Shown piece by piece: positions 20,401 to 29,888 of a stretch of DNA of 64,000 bases. A model generated the notes under the pieces. It did not search any database. It was not told the DNA's origin and saw only the letters and a program-made list of their open reading frames with translations. The translations under genes and the position numbers were made by a program. Source of the DNA: Palleronia salina (GTDB lineage Bacteria; Pseudomonadota; Alphaproteobacteria; Rhodobacterales; Rhodobacteraceae); contig NZ_FQZA01000005.1 of NCBI RefSeq assembly GCF_900141995.1, forward strand, positions 1 through 64,000. The letters are read 5' to 3'. Each line of letters begins with the position of its first letter. Within the stretch, counting starts at the first letter, position 1.

Positions 20401-20445
20401 ACGCCGCGCGAGCCCCGAAAACCGGGTCGCGCGGCGTTTCCGTTT
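20401..20445 (+). terminator. Stem-loop between rplO and secY
   Basis: ACGCCGCGCGA (20401-20411) pairs perfectly with TCGCGCGGCGT (20427-20437) and is followed by TTCCGTTT. A smaller stem AGCGCCC/GGGCGCT precedes it near 20360. With only a weak T-run, this may be a partial terminator that lowers secY expression relative to rplO. Confidence 0.6.
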
Positions 20446-20459
20446 GAAAGAGACCCGAC

Positions 20460-21827
20460 ATGGCATCAGCAGCCGAACAAATGGCCGCGAACATGAGCTG
20501 GGGGGCCTTTGGAAAGGCCACCGAGCTCAGGTCGCGGATCCTATTCACCCTGGGCCTGCTCTGCGTCTATCGCCTTGGCACCTACATCCCGGTGCCGGGC
20601 ATCGACGGCGGCGCACTGCGCGACTTCATGGAGCAGGCGGCCACCGGCATCGGCGGCATCCTGAACATGTTCACCGGCGGCGCGATCAGCCGCATGGGCA
20701 TCTTCGCCCTGGGGATCATGCCCTATATCAGCGCGTCGATCATCGTGCAGCTGATGACGGCGATGGTTCCGCAGCTGGAGCAGCTGAAGAAAGAGGGTGA
20801 GCAGGGGCGCAAGAAGATCAACCAATACACCCGCTACGGCACGGTGTTGCTGGCGACCTTCCAGGCCTACGGTCTTGCCGTGTCGCTGGAGGCGGGCGAC
20901 CTGGTCACCGACCCCGGCCTGTTCTTCCGCGCGGCCTGCGTCATCACGCTTGTGGGCGGCACGATGTTCCTGATGTGGCTGGGTGAGCAGATCACCCAGC
21001 GCGGTATCGGCAACGGCATCTCGCTGATCATCTTCGTCGGCATCATCGCCGAGGTCCCCGCGGCGCTGGCGCAGTTCTTCGCAAGCGGCCGGTCGGGCGC
21101 CATCAGCCCCGCCGTCATCATCGGCGTGATCCTGATGGTCGTGGCCGTGATCGCCTTCGTGGTGTTCATGGAGCGCTCGCTGCGCAAGATCCACATCCAG
21201 TATCCCCGCCGCCAGGTGGGCATGAAGGTCTATGACGGCGGGTCGTCGCATCTGCCGATCAAGGTGAACCCGGCGGGCGTCATCCCCGCGATCTTCGCCT
21301 CGTCGCTGCTGCTTCTGCCGACCACGCTGGCCACGTTCAGCGGCGGCCAGAGCGGCCCGGTCATGTCGACGATCCTGGCGTATTTCGGACCCGGACAGCC
21401 GCTCTACCTGCTGTTCTTCGGGGGCATGATCGTCTTCTTCACGTATTTCTACACCGCGAACGTGGCGTTCAAATCCGAGGACGTGGCCGAGAACCTGAAG
21501 AACCAGAACGGCTTCATCCCGGGCATCCGTCCCGGCAAGCGGACCGAGGAATACCTGGACTACGTGGTCGCGCGGATCCTTGTCCTGGGCTCGGCCTACC
21601 TGACCGCCGTGTGCCTGCTGCCCGAGATCGTGCGCGCCCAGTTCGCCATCCCGTTCTACTTCGGCGGCACATCGGTCCTGATTGTCGTTTCGGTGACGAT
21701 GGACACGATCCAGCAGGTGCAAAGCCACATGCTGGCCCATCAATACGAAGGACTTATCGAAAAATCGCAGTTGCGTGGTAAGAAGCGCGGTGGGAAGAAA
21801 CCCGCGCGGGGAGGAAATCGTCGATGA
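20460..21827 (+). CDS. secY: Protein translocase subunit SecY
   Basis: The 455-residue protein is the channel of the Sec translocon, with ten membrane segments. Recognisable parts are [23 protein letters not shown] near the first helix, the [22 protein letters not shown] region, the cytoplasmic loop [12 protein letters not shown] and the C-terminal [14 protein letters not shown]. It overlaps adk by ATGA. Confidence 0.98.
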   Translation: MASAAEQMAANMSWGAFGKATELRSRILFTLGLLCVYRLGTYIPVPGIDGGALRDFMEQAATGIGGILNMFTGGAISRMGIFALGIMPYISASIIVQLMTAMVPQLEQLKKEGEQGRKKINQYTRYGTVLLATFQAYGLAVSLEAGDLVTDPGLFFRAACVITLVGGTMFLMWLGEQITQRGIGNGISLIIFVGIIAEVPAALAQFFASGRSGAISPAVIIGVILMVVAVIAFVVFMERSLRKIHIQYPRRQVGMKVYDGGSSHLPIKVNPAGVIPAIFASSLLLLPTTLATFSGGQSGPVMSTILAYFGPGQPLYLLFFGGMIVFFTYFYTANVAFKSEDVAENLKNQNGFIPGIRPGKRTEEYLDYVVARILVLGSAYLTAVCLLPEIVRAQFAIPFYFGGTSVLIVVSVTMDTIQQVQSHMLAHQYEGLIEKSQLRGKKRGGKKPARGGNRR

Positions 21828-22465
21828 ACATCATACTTCTTGGACCTCCGGGGGCCGGCAAGGGCACGCAAGCCCGCCGCCTGGTGGATGAGCACAACAT
21901 GATCCAGCTCAGCACCGGGGACATGCTGCGGGACGCCCGCAGCTCGGGCACCGAGATGGGCCAGAAGGTGGCCGCGATCATGGACCGCGGCGAATTGGTG
22001 ACCGACGATATCGTCATCGGCCTGATCGAGGAGAAGCTCGAAGGCGACAAGGGCGGGGGGCTGATCTTCGACGGCTTCCCGCGTACTCTGGGCCAGGCCG
22101 ATGCCCTGGGGGACCTGCTGAAGCGCCACGGCGAGGACCTGGGCGCCGTGATCGAGATGCAGGTCAACGACGAGGCCCTGATCGAGCGCATCACCGCCCG
22201 GTCCACCTGCGCCTCGTGCGGCGAGGTCTACAACGACATCTCGCGGCCGATCCCCGAGGACGGCAAATGCGCCAACTGCGGCGGGACCGAGTTCAAGCGC
22301 CGGGCCGACGACAACGAGGAAAGCCTCAAGCAGCGGCTCATGGAATACTACAAGAAGACCTCGCCGCTGATCGGCTACTACTACGCCAAGGGCGACCTGA
22401 AGCGCGTGGACGGCCTTGCCGACATCGAGCAGGTGGGCCAGGCGATCGAACAGATCATCGACTGA
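21824..22465 (+). CDS. adk: Adenylate kinase (zinc-lid type)
   Basis: The 213-residue enzyme converts ATP + AMP to 2 ADP. The P-loop is [11 protein letters not shown] near residue 7, and the AMP site is [10 protein letters not shown]. The lid carries CASC...CANC, the four-Cys zinc form. It overlaps secY by ATGA, the usual pairing, and is followed by a strong terminator. Confidence 0.98.
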   Translation: MNIILLGPPGAGKGTQARRLVDEHNMIQLSTGDMLRDARSSGTEMGQKVAAIMDRGELVTDDIVIGLIEEKLEGDKGGGLIFDGFPRTLGQADALGDLLKRHGEDLGAVIEMQVNDEALIERITARSTCASCGEVYNDISRPIPEDGKCANCGGTEFKRRADDNEESLKQRLMEYYKKTSPLIGYYYAKGDLKRVDGLADIEQVGQAIEQIID

Positions 22466-22494
22466 ACCGCGCCTCGGCGACGGAATGACGGAAG

Positions 22495-22526
22495 GGCGGC
22501 GACCGGGACACGGTCGCCGCCTTTTT
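22495..22526 (+). terminator. Rho-independent terminator after adk
   Basis: GGCGGCGACCG (22495-22505) pairs perfectly with CGGTCGCCGCC (22511-22521), followed by TTTTT. It ends the rplO-secY-adk unit. Confidence 0.9.
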
Positions 22527-22732
22527 CGATCCGTATCCGCCGGACGCCCGCTTTTTTCCTTCCCCTACATTCTGCGGTGACCCGCGGGGCCAAGGCACCT
22601 TCTAGTCCGCCCGTCGCGCGGGTGGCGCAGAAGCGCCCATTTACGGTTTCGTGACCGGCGCATGGTTTGGTGCGGCGCAAGCGCACTGCTAGATTTGGCG
22701 GACAACAACAAAAGACGACACGAGGCAGAGCA

Positions 22733-22867
22733 ATGAATGATATCGTGACGATCATCGTCGCCATAAGCGGCGTGGGGTTCGCCTTCGGGCTGTGCGGCCT
22801 GGGCATCCTCAGCGTGGTTCAGCGGATGGACCGGCGGGACGCCGGCAGCGGGGCAGAAGGCGGCTGA
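22733..22867 (+). CDS. Small single-span membrane protein
   Basis: The 44-residue product has one hydrophobic segment (IVTIIVAISGVGFAFGLCGLGIL) followed by a short charged tail (QRMDRRDAGSGAEGG). ATG 22733 follows a purine-rich GAGGCAGAG. It has no recognised family. Its position between adk and rpsM, with a terminator upstream, suggests a separate small gene. The coding evidence is modest: length is short but the hydropathy is coherent. Confidence 0.45.
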   Translation: MNDIVTIIVAISGVGFAFGLCGLGILSVVQRMDRRDAGSGAEGG

Positions 22868-23121
22868 GCCGACCCCGAAACGCTTGTTTTTCGCGTCGCG
22901 CGCGCCCGGCCACGGTCCGGGCGCGCGTGTTCGTGCGCGGGGCTTGACCACCGGGCGATTCGGCACTATTGCGCACCATCCCAAAGGGAATCGTCAAGTT
23001 GTGGGGTCGCACCCCGCCTCGACTCATCGGAATTCGACTGCGGCCCGTGGGGATACCCTCGGGCTTCCGTTGTGAAAAAAGGGCCTGGAACCACGGGCCC
23101 GCAACGAAAGGAAAGTACGCT

Positions 23122-23490
23122 TTGGCACGTATTGCAGGGGTCAACCTCCCCACCGCCAAACGGGTCCCCGTGGCCCTGACCTACATCACCGGCATCGGCC
23201 CCAGCTCGGCCGCGACCATCTGCGATGCCGTCGGCATCGACAAGACCGCGCGCCTGAACGAGCTGAGCGACACCGACGTCGTGAAGATCCGCGAATACAT
23301 CGACGAGAACTTCACCGTCGAGGGTGACCTGCGCCGCGAAACGCAGATGAACATCAAGCGCCTGATGGACCTGGGCTGCTACCGTGGCCTGCGCCACCGC
23401 CGCAACCTGCCGGTCCGCGGCCAGCGCACCCACACCAACGCCCGCACCCGCAAAGGCCCCGCGAAGGCCATTGCCGGCAAGAAGAAATAA
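23122..23490 (+). CDS. rpsM: 30S ribosomal protein S13, TTG start
   Basis: The 122-residue S13 contacts the P-site tRNA and S19. The family start (M)[21 protein letters not shown] aligns only if the TTG at 23122 is used. AAAGGAAAG lies 7-8 bases upstream. In-frame ATGs further up would add an unrelated leader. The rest ([24 protein letters not shown]) is canonical. It opens the alpha operon; the 254-base gap before it holds no recognisable gene and probably the promoter. Confidence 0.95.
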   Translation: MARIAGVNLPTAKRVPVALTYITGIGPSSAATICDAVGIDKTARLNELSDTDVVKIREYIDENFTVEGDLRRETQMNIKRLMDLGCYRGLRHRRNLPVRGQRTHTNARTRKGPAKAIAGKKK

Positions 23491-23502
23491 GGAGACTGAC
23501 CA

Positions 23503-23889
23503 ATGGCACGTGATCGTCGCGTCAAGAAGAAGGTTTCCAAGAACATCGCCGCCGGCGTTGCGCATGTGAACTCTTCGTTCAACAACACCAAGATCCTGAT
23601 CTCGGACGTGCAGGGGAACGCCATCTCGTGGTCGTCCGCCGGCACGATGGGCTTCAAGGGCTCGCGTAAATCCACCCCCTACGCCGCGCAGATGGCCGCC
23701 GAAGATGCCGGCCGCAAGGCGCAGGAGCACGGTGTGCGCACCCTCGAGGTCGAGGTGCAGGGCCCCGGCTCGGGCCGCGAATCCGCGCTGCGCGCCCTGG
23801 CCGCCGCGGGCTTCAACATCACGTCGATCCGCGACGTGACGCCCATGGCCCACAACGGCTGCCGGCCGCCCAAGCGCCGCCGCGTCTGA
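23503..23889 (+). CDS. rpsK: 30S ribosomal protein S11
   Basis: The 128-residue S11 belongs to the 30S platform. It has the signature [21 protein letters not shown] and ends [24 protein letters not shown] lies upstream of the ATG. rpsD, which follows in gammaproteobacteria, is absent, as usual in this class. Confidence 0.98.
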   Translation: MARDRRVKKKVSKNIAAGVAHVNSSFNNTKILISDVQGNAISWSSAGTMGFKGSRKSTPYAAQMAAEDAGRKAQEHGVRTLEVEVQGPGSGRESALRALAAAGFNITSIRDVTPMAHNGCRPPKRRRV

Positions 23890-24003
23890 TCGGACTTCTT
23901 TGCTAGAGCGGGGTCGCGCATGCGCGCGGCCTCGTGCCGTCATTTTCAACCTCGGGGGTCGGCCGCATTGCATGAGCGGGCTGGCAAGAATTGAGGAGAC
24001 ACC

Positions 24004-25020
24004 ATGCTTCATAAAAACTGGCAGGAGCTGATCAAGCCCACGCAGCTTGAGGTCAAGCCCGGCAACGACCGCACGCGCCAGGCCACCGTCGTGGCCGAGC
24101 CGCTCGAGCGTGGCTTCGGCCTGACGCTGGGCAACGCGCTGCGCCGCGTTCTGATGTCATCGCTGCAGGGCGCCGCCATCACCAGCGTCCAGATCGACAA
24201 CGTCCTGCACGAGTTCAGCTCGATCGCGGGTGTCCGCGAAGATGTGACCGACGTGGTCCTGAACCTCAAGGGCGTCGCGATCAAGATGGAAGTCGAAGGC
24301 CCCAAACGGGTGTCGATCTCGGCCAAGGGCCCCATGGTCGTGACCGCCGGCGACATCTCGGTCAGCCAGGGCATCACCGTCCTGAACAAGGACCACGTGA
24401 TCTGCCACCTGGACGACGGTGCCGACCTGTTCATGGAACTGACCGTGAGCACCGGCAAGGGCTATGTCAGCGCCGACAAGAACCGCCCCGAGGATGCACC
24501 GATCGGCCTGATGCCCATCGACGCGATCTACTCGCCGGTGCGCAAGGTCAGCTACGACGTGCAGCCCACCCGCGAGGGTCAGGTGTTGGACTATGACAAG
24601 CTGACCATGAAGGTCGAGACCGACGGTTCGGTCGCGCCCGACGATGCCGTGGCCTTCGCCGCCCGCATCCTGCAGGACCAGCTGTCGATCTTCGTCAACT
24701 TCGACGAGCCGGAATCGGCCAACCGCCAGGACGATGACGACGGGCTCGAGTTCAACCCGCTTCTCCTGAAGAAGGTGGACGAGCTGGAACTGTCGGTGCG
24801 TTCGGCGAACTGCCTGAAGAACGACAACATCGTCTATATCGGCGACCTGATCCAGAAGACCGAAGCCGAGATGCTGCGCACCCCGAACTTCGGCCGCAAG
24901 TCCTTGAACGAAATCAAGGAAGTGCTGTCGGGCATGGGCCTGCACCTGGGCATGGATGTCGAGGAATGGCCCCCCGAGAACATCGAGGACCTGGCCAAGA
25001 AGTTCGAAGACAACTTCTGA
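24004..25020 (+). CDS. rpoA: RNA polymerase alpha subunit
   Basis: The 338-residue protein has the assembly domain with [21 protein letters not shown] near residue 37. Its C-terminal domain ([26 protein letters not shown], then [18 protein letters not shown]) contacts UP elements and activators. TTGAGGAGAC precedes the ATG. The 114-base upstream gap has a GCGCATGCGC palindrome and no gene. Confidence 0.98.
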   Translation: MLHKNWQELIKPTQLEVKPGNDRTRQATVVAEPLERGFGLTLGNALRRVLMSSLQGAAITSVQIDNVLHEFSSIAGVREDVTDVVLNLKGVAIKMEVEGPKRVSISAKGPMVVTAGDISVSQGITVLNKDHVICHLDDGADLFMELTVSTGKGYVSADKNRPEDAPIGLMPIDAIYSPVRKVSYDVQPTREGQVLDYDKLTMKVETDGSVAPDDAVAFAARILQDQLSIFVNFDEPESANRQDDDDGLEFNPLLLKKVDELELSVRSANCLKNDNIVYIGDLIQKTEAEMLRTPNFGRKSLNEIKEVLSGMGLHLGMDVEEWPPENIEDLAKKFEDNF

Positions 25021-25164
25021 GCCGAAACGGCGCGCCCCGCCAGACGGACGGGGCGGCCGACGACCGGTGACGCCGCGGATCCCTCCGCGGCCGACCCCAA
25101 GGAGAGCCGGTGAAACGCAACACCGGCCTGACAAAGCAAAACACGTATCGAAGGAAACCAAACC

Positions 25165-25578
25165 ATGCGTCACGCCCGCGGATACCGCCGCCTGAACCGT
25201 ACCCATGAACACCGCAAGGCCATGTTCGCCAACATGGCGGGATCGCTGATCGAGCACGAGCAGATCAAGACGACCCTGCCCAAGGCGAAAGAGCTGAAGC
25301 GCATCATCGACAAGCTGGTCACGCTCGGCAAGCGCGGCGACCTGCACGCCCGCCGCCAGGCCGCCAGCCGCCTGAAGCAGGACAGCCACGTCGCCAAGCT
25401 GTTCGACGTGCTGGGCCCCCGCTACGCCGAGCGCCAGGGCGGCTATGTCCGCGTCCTGAAAGCCGGCTTCCGCTACGGCGACATGGCCCCGATGGCGATC
25501 ATCGAGTTCGTCGATCGCGACCGCGACGCCAAGGGCGCCGCCGACCGCGCCCGGCTTGAAGCTGAAGACGCCGAATAA
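25165..25578 (+). CDS. rplQ: 50S ribosomal protein L17
   Basis: The 137-residue L17 begins [20 protein letters not shown] and includes [20 protein letters not shown]. Its leader has a perfect stem GCCGCGGA/TCCGCGGC at 25072-25091. It ends the alpha operon. Confidence 0.98.
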   Translation: MRHARGYRRLNRTHEHRKAMFANMAGSLIEHEQIKTTLPKAKELKRIIDKLVTLGKRGDLHARRQAASRLKQDSHVAKLFDVLGPRYAERQGGYVRVLKAGFRYGDMAPMAIIEFVDRDRDAKGAADRARLEAEDAE

Positions 25579-25606
25579 ACCTTTGCGGCGCCAATATGGC
25601 ACAGTG

Positions 25607-25636
25607 AACCGCCGTCCCGTCCGGGGCGGCGGTTTC
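25607..25636 (+). terminator. Terminator-like hairpin after rplQ
   Basis: AACCGCCGTCCC pairs with GGGGCGGCGGTT (one T-G pair) around GTCC, followed only by TCACG. The long stem suggests transcription end of the alpha operon, but the T-run is short, so efficiency is uncertain. Confidence 0.6.
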
Positions 25637-25716
25637 ACGTTGACCAAACGTCACCTTGCGGTCCCAATCGCCCTGAAGTTGTTGCCGGAAACAATGGAAT
25701 AGGCGAATATAATTTC

Positions 25717-26328
25717 ATGTTTGACCGTACCAGTTTCGATGGCGAGCTCAGTCGGCTCGATCCCTACGCAGAGAAGGGCTACTTCGCCGCTCTGCACATC
25801 CGCTTCACGTCCCCGCTCATGCTGTTCACGACCTACTCGCCCGAGTGGACGGAGCACTACACGCAGCAGGGCTACGTTCTGCGTGACCCCATGACCGCCT
25901 GGTCCTTCGCGTCGACCGGCGCGACCCGGTGGTCCAATCCGAAGATCCCGGACCCCTTCCATGTCTTCGACGAGGCCCGGAAGTTCGGATTGAATTACGG
26001 CGTCACCGTCTCGGCCGGACCGATTACGTCGCGCACCGTTATCAGTGTCGCGCGTGGCGACCGGGAATTGCGGGACGAGGAGATGATCGCAATCGAGGAG
26101 ATCGCGAAGAATCTGCACGGCATGGCCGACCCGAATATCCGCCTCACGCGCGCGCAGCTCGAGGCGTTGAAATGCGTCGCCGACGGCCATCGCCATTCGG
26201 CGGCTGCGGCCATGCTCGGCGTGTCGGAAAGCGCTTTGAAGCTGCGCCTGACCGGTGTTCGCGAAAAGCTCATGGCGCGAACAACGGCCGAGGCGATTCA
26301 GCGCGCGAAAGACTACAATCTGATTTAA
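25717..26328 (+). CDS. LuxR-family quorum-sensing regulator
   Basis: The 203-residue protein has an N-terminal autoinducer-binding domain with the LuxR pattern W44, Y48, D57, P58, W72 and G95. A C-terminal LuxR HTH spans about residues 142-203 (LTRAQLEALKCVADG, AAAMLGVSESALKLR). It should bind the acyl-homoserine lactone made by the adjacent LuxI-like enzyme and control luxI and other genes. The gene is slightly shorter than classical LuxR (about 240-250 residues). It sits 96 bases upstream of luxI in the same direction. Confidence 0.9.
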   Translation: MFDRTSFDGELSRLDPYAEKGYFAALHIRFTSPLMLFTTYSPEWTEHYTQQGYVLRDPMTAWSFASTGATRWSNPKIPDPFHVFDEARKFGLNYGVTVSAGPITSRTVISVARGDRELRDEEMIAIEEIAKNLHGMADPNIRLTRAQLEALKCVADGHRHSAAAAMLGVSESALKLRLTGVREKLMARTTAEAIQRAKDYNLI

Positions 26329-26383
26329 TTTCGGTAACTGTGTAAGAAGGCTCGCATATTTCTCTCCTTCAGATAACTTTCAG

Positions 26384-26402
26384 ATTGGGGGAATCCCCCA
26401 AT
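26384..26402 (+). promoter_or_regulatory. Perfect 19-base palindrome before luxI (candidate lux box or hairpin)
   Basis: ATTGGGGGAATCCCCCAAT is a perfect inverted repeat with 9-base arms and a one-base centre. It lies 8-26 bases before the AAGGAG ribosome-binding site of the LuxI gene. Odd symmetry and centre content differ from the canonical 20-base lux box, so it may be a LuxR-type operator or a hairpin in the 5' UTR. Confidence 0.55.
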
Positions 26403-26424
26403 AATTGTATCAAGGAGTCTTCTG

Positions 26425-27015
26425 ATGCAGACGACAACGCTTTCTTTCGAAAACATGCACCAGCACGGCGAGCTCTTTGCGAACATGCTCCGGGCCCGTC
26501 ACGAATGGTTCATCCGGCATAACCACTGGGACCTGCCCCAGGCCATGGGCATGGAGTACGATCAGTACGACAACCCGGCCAGCCGCTGGGTCGTCGTCCA
26601 CGACGAGAACGGTCGTGTGCTGGCCGGCAATCGCCTGACGCCCACCACGGCGAAGTGCGGGATCTACACCTACATGATTCGCGACGCACAGCGGGGCCTG
26701 CTGGATACCATCCCCGCCGACCTGCTGTACGACGAGGCGCCCGTCGCGGCCGATGTCTGGGAAAGCTCGCGCCTGTTCGTGTCGCATCACGTCCCCGCGG
26801 CCGAGCGTCGCCGTGTCCACGCGCAACTGGTCATGCAACTCGGGACCGCCGCCCGGGCCGTGGGCGCCACGTCCTGCCTGACGCTTCTGGCCGCGAACTG
26901 GCCGCGTTGGGCCAAGCGGGTGAAGGTCGACATGACCGCCATGGGGCCCGTGATGGAGATCGAGGGTGTCATGAACCAGGTCGTGTCGATGAACTTTGAA
27001 AGTGCCATGCAGTAA
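26425..27015 (+). CDS. Acyl-homoserine-lactone synthase (LuxI family)
   Basis: The 196-residue enzyme should join an acyl-ACP with S-adenosylmethionine to make an acyl-homoserine lactone. LuxI landmarks are visible: R25, F29, W35, E44, D46 and D49 in MEYDQYDNP, R70 (GNRLTPT), and E113 with R116 in VWESSRLFV. AAGGAG lies 8 bases upstream. The acyl chain length cannot be predicted here. It pairs with the upstream LuxR gene; rarA follows as an independent housekeeping gene. Confidence 0.9.
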   Translation: MQTTTLSFENMHQHGELFANMLRARHEWFIRHNHWDLPQAMGMEYDQYDNPASRWVVVHDENGRVLAGNRLTPTTAKCGIYTYMIRDAQRGLLDTIPADLLYDEAPVAADVWESSRLFVSHHVPAAERRRVHAQLVMQLGTAARAVGATSCLTLLAANWPRWAKRVKVDMTAMGPVMEIEGVMNQVVSMNFESAMQ

Positions 27016-27106
27016 AAGCGGCCCGCAGGATCCAATCGCTGCCTTGATCGGATCCTGATGCCCGCCTGCTGGTGCCACGCCGCGCGCCATCCTACATAGA
27101 CAGGCG

Positions 27107-28435
27107 ATGGCAGACCTATTCGATTCCGGCCCGCAGAATGCGGCCTCTCCGACACCGACTGATACCGGGCACCGACCGTTGGCCGACAGGCTACGGCCGC
27201 GTTCGCTCGCACAGGTGGTGGGACAAACCGACGTCCTGGGCCCGGATGGCCCCCTGGGCGTCATGCTGGCCTCGGGGGCGTTGTCGTCGCTGGTGTTCTG
27301 GGGCCCGCCCGGCGTGGGCAAGACCACCATCGCCCGGTTGCTGGCGCAGGAAACCGACCTCCATTTCGTCCAGATCAGCGCGATCTTCACCGGGGTGCCG
27401 GACCTGCGGAAAGTGTTCGACGCGGCCCGTCACCGCCGGGCCAACGGGCAGGGCACGCTGCTGTTCGTCGACGAGATCCACCGCTTCAACAAGGCGCAGC
27501 AGGATGGCTTCCTGCCCCACATGGAGGACGGCACGATCCTTCTCGTCGGTGCGACCACCGAGAATCCCAGCTTCGAGCTCAACGCGGCCCTTCTGAGCCG
27601 GGCACAGGTCCTGGTGCTGTCGCGCCTCGACGCCGATGACCTGGGCCGCCTGATCGACCGGGCCGAGGACGAGCTGGGCCGCACGCTGCCCCTGACCGAC
27701 GCGGCCCGGGCCAGCCTGGTCGAAATGGCCGACGGTGACGGGCGCGCCATGCTGAACCTGGTCGAGCAGGTGGCGTCTTGGCGCGTGACCGACCCGCTGG
27801 GTCCCGACGCGCTGGTCACCCGGCTGATGCGGCGGGCGGCGCAATACGACAAGTCGGGCGACGCCCATTACAACCTGATTTCGGCGCTGCACAAATCGGT
27901 GCGCGGCAGCGATCCCGATGCCGCGCTCTACTGGCTGGCCCGGATGCTCGAAGGGGGCGAGGACCCGCGATACCTCGCCCGGCGGATCACCCGCATGGCG
28001 ATCGAGGATATCGGGCTGGCCGATCCGCAGGCGCAGCGCGTATGCCTCGATGCCTGGGAAACCTTCGAGCGGTTGGGCAGCCCCGAGGGGGAACTGGCGC
28101 TGGCGCAGTCGGTGATCTACCTGGCGCTCGCCCCGAAATCCAACGCGGGATACGTGGCCTACAAGGCGTCGCGGAAATCGGCCAGGAAGACGGGGTCGAA
28201 CCCGCCGCCCAAGCATATCCTGAACGCGCCGACATCACTGATGAAGGACCAGGGTTACGGCGACGGCTATGCCTACGACCACGACGCCGAGGACGGCTTC
28301 TCGGGGCAGAACTATTTCCCCGACGGGATGGCGCGACCGGAGTTCTACGCGCCGCCGGAACGCGGGTTCGAGCGGGACCTGAAGAAGCGGCTCGACTATT
28401 TCGGCCGGCTGCGCGCCAAGCGGTCGGGCGATTGA
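27107..28435 (+). CDS. rarA: Replication-associated recombination protein A (AAA+ ATPase)
   Basis: The 442-residue protein of the RarA/MgsA/WRNIP1 family acts at stalled replication forks and is related to clamp loaders. Walker A is GPPGVGKTT at residues 66-74, Walker B is LFVDEIHRFNKAQQD, and sensor 1 is GATTENPSFELN. The C-terminal tetramerisation domain includes YDKSGDAHYNLISALHKSVRGSDPDAALYWLARML in separate recognisable pieces. It heads a compact run with crcB, rluC, a HAD gene and an ATP12 gene. Confidence 0.95.
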   Translation: MADLFDSGPQNAASPTPTDTGHRPLADRLRPRSLAQVVGQTDVLGPDGPLGVMLASGALSSLVFWGPPGVGKTTIARLLAQETDLHFVQISAIFTGVPDLRKVFDAARHRRANGQGTLLFVDEIHRFNKAQQDGFLPHMEDGTILLVGATTENPSFELNAALLSRAQVLVLSRLDADDLGRLIDRAEDELGRTLPLTDAARASLVEMADGDGRAMLNLVEQVASWRVTDPLGPDALVTRLMRRAAQYDKSGDAHYNLISALHKSVRGSDPDAALYWLARMLEGGEDPRYLARRITRMAIEDIGLADPQAQRVCLDAWETFERLGSPEGELALAQSVIYLALAPKSNAGYVAYKASRKSARKTGSNPPPKHILNAPTSLMKDQGYGDGYAYDHDAEDGFSGQNYFPDGMARPEFYAPPERGFERDLKKRLDYFGRLRAKRSGD

Positions 28436-28467
28436 CAAGCCTGACCGCGCGGGGGAAAGGGGCGATC

Positions 28468-28845
28468 ATGCTGGCAACTCTTCTACAGGTGATGGCGGGC
28501 GGCGCCCTGGGCGCCGGCCTGCGCTGGGGCTGGGGCCTCGGGATCAGCCGGATGGTCGGTCCCGGCTTTCCGTTGCCGATCCTGACCGCGAACGTCTTCG
28601 GCTCGTTCCTCATGGGGCTGTTTGTCGTGATGGCCGCCAACCGCGGCCTTGGGCACTTCGGGCCGTTCGTCCAGGTGGGGCTGCTGGGCGGGTTCACGAC
28701 CTTCTCCAGCTTCTCGCTCGAGGCCGTCACGCTGATGGAGCGGGGCGAGGCGGGGCAGGCCGCGGCCTATATCCTGTTGTCGGTGGGTGCATCCATCGGC
28801 GGGTTGTTCCTGGGCCTGACGCTGGGACGGGGGATCTTCGCATGA
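28468..28845 (+). CDS. crcB: Fluoride channel CrcB/FluC
   Basis: The 125-residue protein has four membrane helices and the family motifs GAGLRWGWG near the start, TANVFGSFLMG (pore Asn) and GGFTTFSSFSLE (Phe box). It exports fluoride as an antiparallel dimer. Only 32 bases separate it from rarA, so there is no room for a fluoride riboswitch. GGGGGAAAGG precedes the ATG, and it overlaps rluC by ATGA. Confidence 0.93.
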   Translation: MLATLLQVMAGGALGAGLRWGWGLGISRMVGPGFPLPILTANVFGSFLMGLFVVMAANRGLGHFGPFVQVGLLGGFTTFSSFSLEAVTLMERGEAGQAAAYILLSVGASIGGLFLGLTLGRGIFA

Positions 28846-29888
28846 GCGGCGTACAGACAGTGACCGTGGCCGAGGATGAGGGCGATCAGCGGCTGGACCG
28901 GTGGTTCCGCAAGCGGTTTCCGCACATCCCGCAGGGCCGCATCGACAAGATGTGCCGCAAGGGCGAGATCCGCGTCGATGGCGGCCGGGTCAAGGGCAAC
29001 ACGCGGGTCGAGGCCGGCCAGGAGGTTCGCGTGCCGCCGCTGCCCGACAGCGAAGCGCCCGCCCCGCGCGACAGCGTGACCCGGATTAGCGACGCGGACG
29101 CGAAGATGATCCAGTCTGCCGTCCTTTACCGCGACGACCACGTAATCGCGCTGAACAAGCCGGCGGCCCTGGCCACCCAGGGCGGCAGCAAGACCGCGCG
29201 CCACGTGGACCAGCTGAGCGAGGCGCTGCGCTTCGGGCTCGAGGATCGGCCCAAGCTGGTGCACCGGCTGGACAAGGACACATCGGGCGTCCTGCTGCTG
29301 GCGCGCACGCGGCAGGCGGCCAGGGGCCTGTCCGAGGCGATGCGCCACAAGTACACGCGCAAGATCTACTGGGCCGCCGTCGCGGGCGTGCCGCAGCCCA
29401 AGCACGGTGTCATCAAGTTCGGCCTGATGAAGGCGCCCGGCCACGGCGCGCGGGGGCAGGGCGAAAAGATGATCTGCCTGCACCCCGACGACGTGGCCGG
29501 GACCGAGGGCGCCAAGCGCGCCGAGACGCGGTTCTCGACCCTGTCGGGGCTGGGCAGCCGCGTGAGCTGGTGCGCGCTGGAGCCCGTGACGGGCCGCACC
29601 CACCAGCTGCGCGCGCATATGGCCGAGCTGGGGCACCCCATCGTCGGTGACGGCAAGTACGGCGGGTCGAGCCAGGAGAACATGGGCGACGGCTGGGGCG
29701 CGGGACTGGGGGCCGAGATCGGGCGCAAGCTGCACCTGCACGCGCGGTCGATGACGCTGCGCCATCCCGTGACGGGGGCCGACCTGCATATCGTGGCGCC
29801 CCTGCCGCCGCACATGCGCCATACCTGGGATTTCCTGGGATGGGAGCGGGACGAGGCGCCGGACGACCCCTTCGAGGACATGGTTTGA
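28842..29888 (+). CDS. rluC: RluA-family 23S rRNA pseudouridine synthase (RluC-like)
   Basis: The 348-residue enzyme isomerises uridines in 23S rRNA. An S4 domain is at about residues 15-70 (RLDRWFRKRFPHIPQGRIDKM). The catalytic motif HRLDKDTSGVLLLAR holds the active Asp, and GRTHQLRAHMAELGHPI is the second conserved block. RluC is the closest named match; RluD or another RluA paralogue is possible. It overlaps crcB (ATGA) and the next gene (TTGA). Confidence 0.88.
   Translation: MSGVQTVTVAEDEGDQRLDRWFRKRFPHIPQGRIDKMCRKGEIRVDGGRVKGNTRVEAGQEVRVPPLPDSEAPAPRDSVTRISDADAKMIQSAVLYRDDHVIALNKPAALATQGGSKTARHVDQLSEALRFGLEDRPKLVHRLDKDTSGVLLLARTRQAARGLSEAMRHKYTRKIYWAAVAGVPQPKHGVIKFGLMKAPGHGARGQGEKMICLHPDDVAGTEGAKRAETRFSTLSGLGSRVSWCALEPVTGRTHQLRAHMAELGHPIVGDGKYGGSSQENMGDGWGAGLGAEIGRKLHLHARSMTLRHPVTGADLHIVAPLPPHMRHTWDFLGWERDEAPDDPFEDMV

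Noticed and set aside
22969-23121. Upstream ATG extension of rpsM
   Set aside because: It would add 51 residues unlike any S13; the TTG at 23122 gives the canonical start.
28436-28467. Possible fluoride riboswitch before crcB
   Set aside because: Only 32 bases separate crcB from rarA, too short for the aptamer, and no crcB-motif features are visible.
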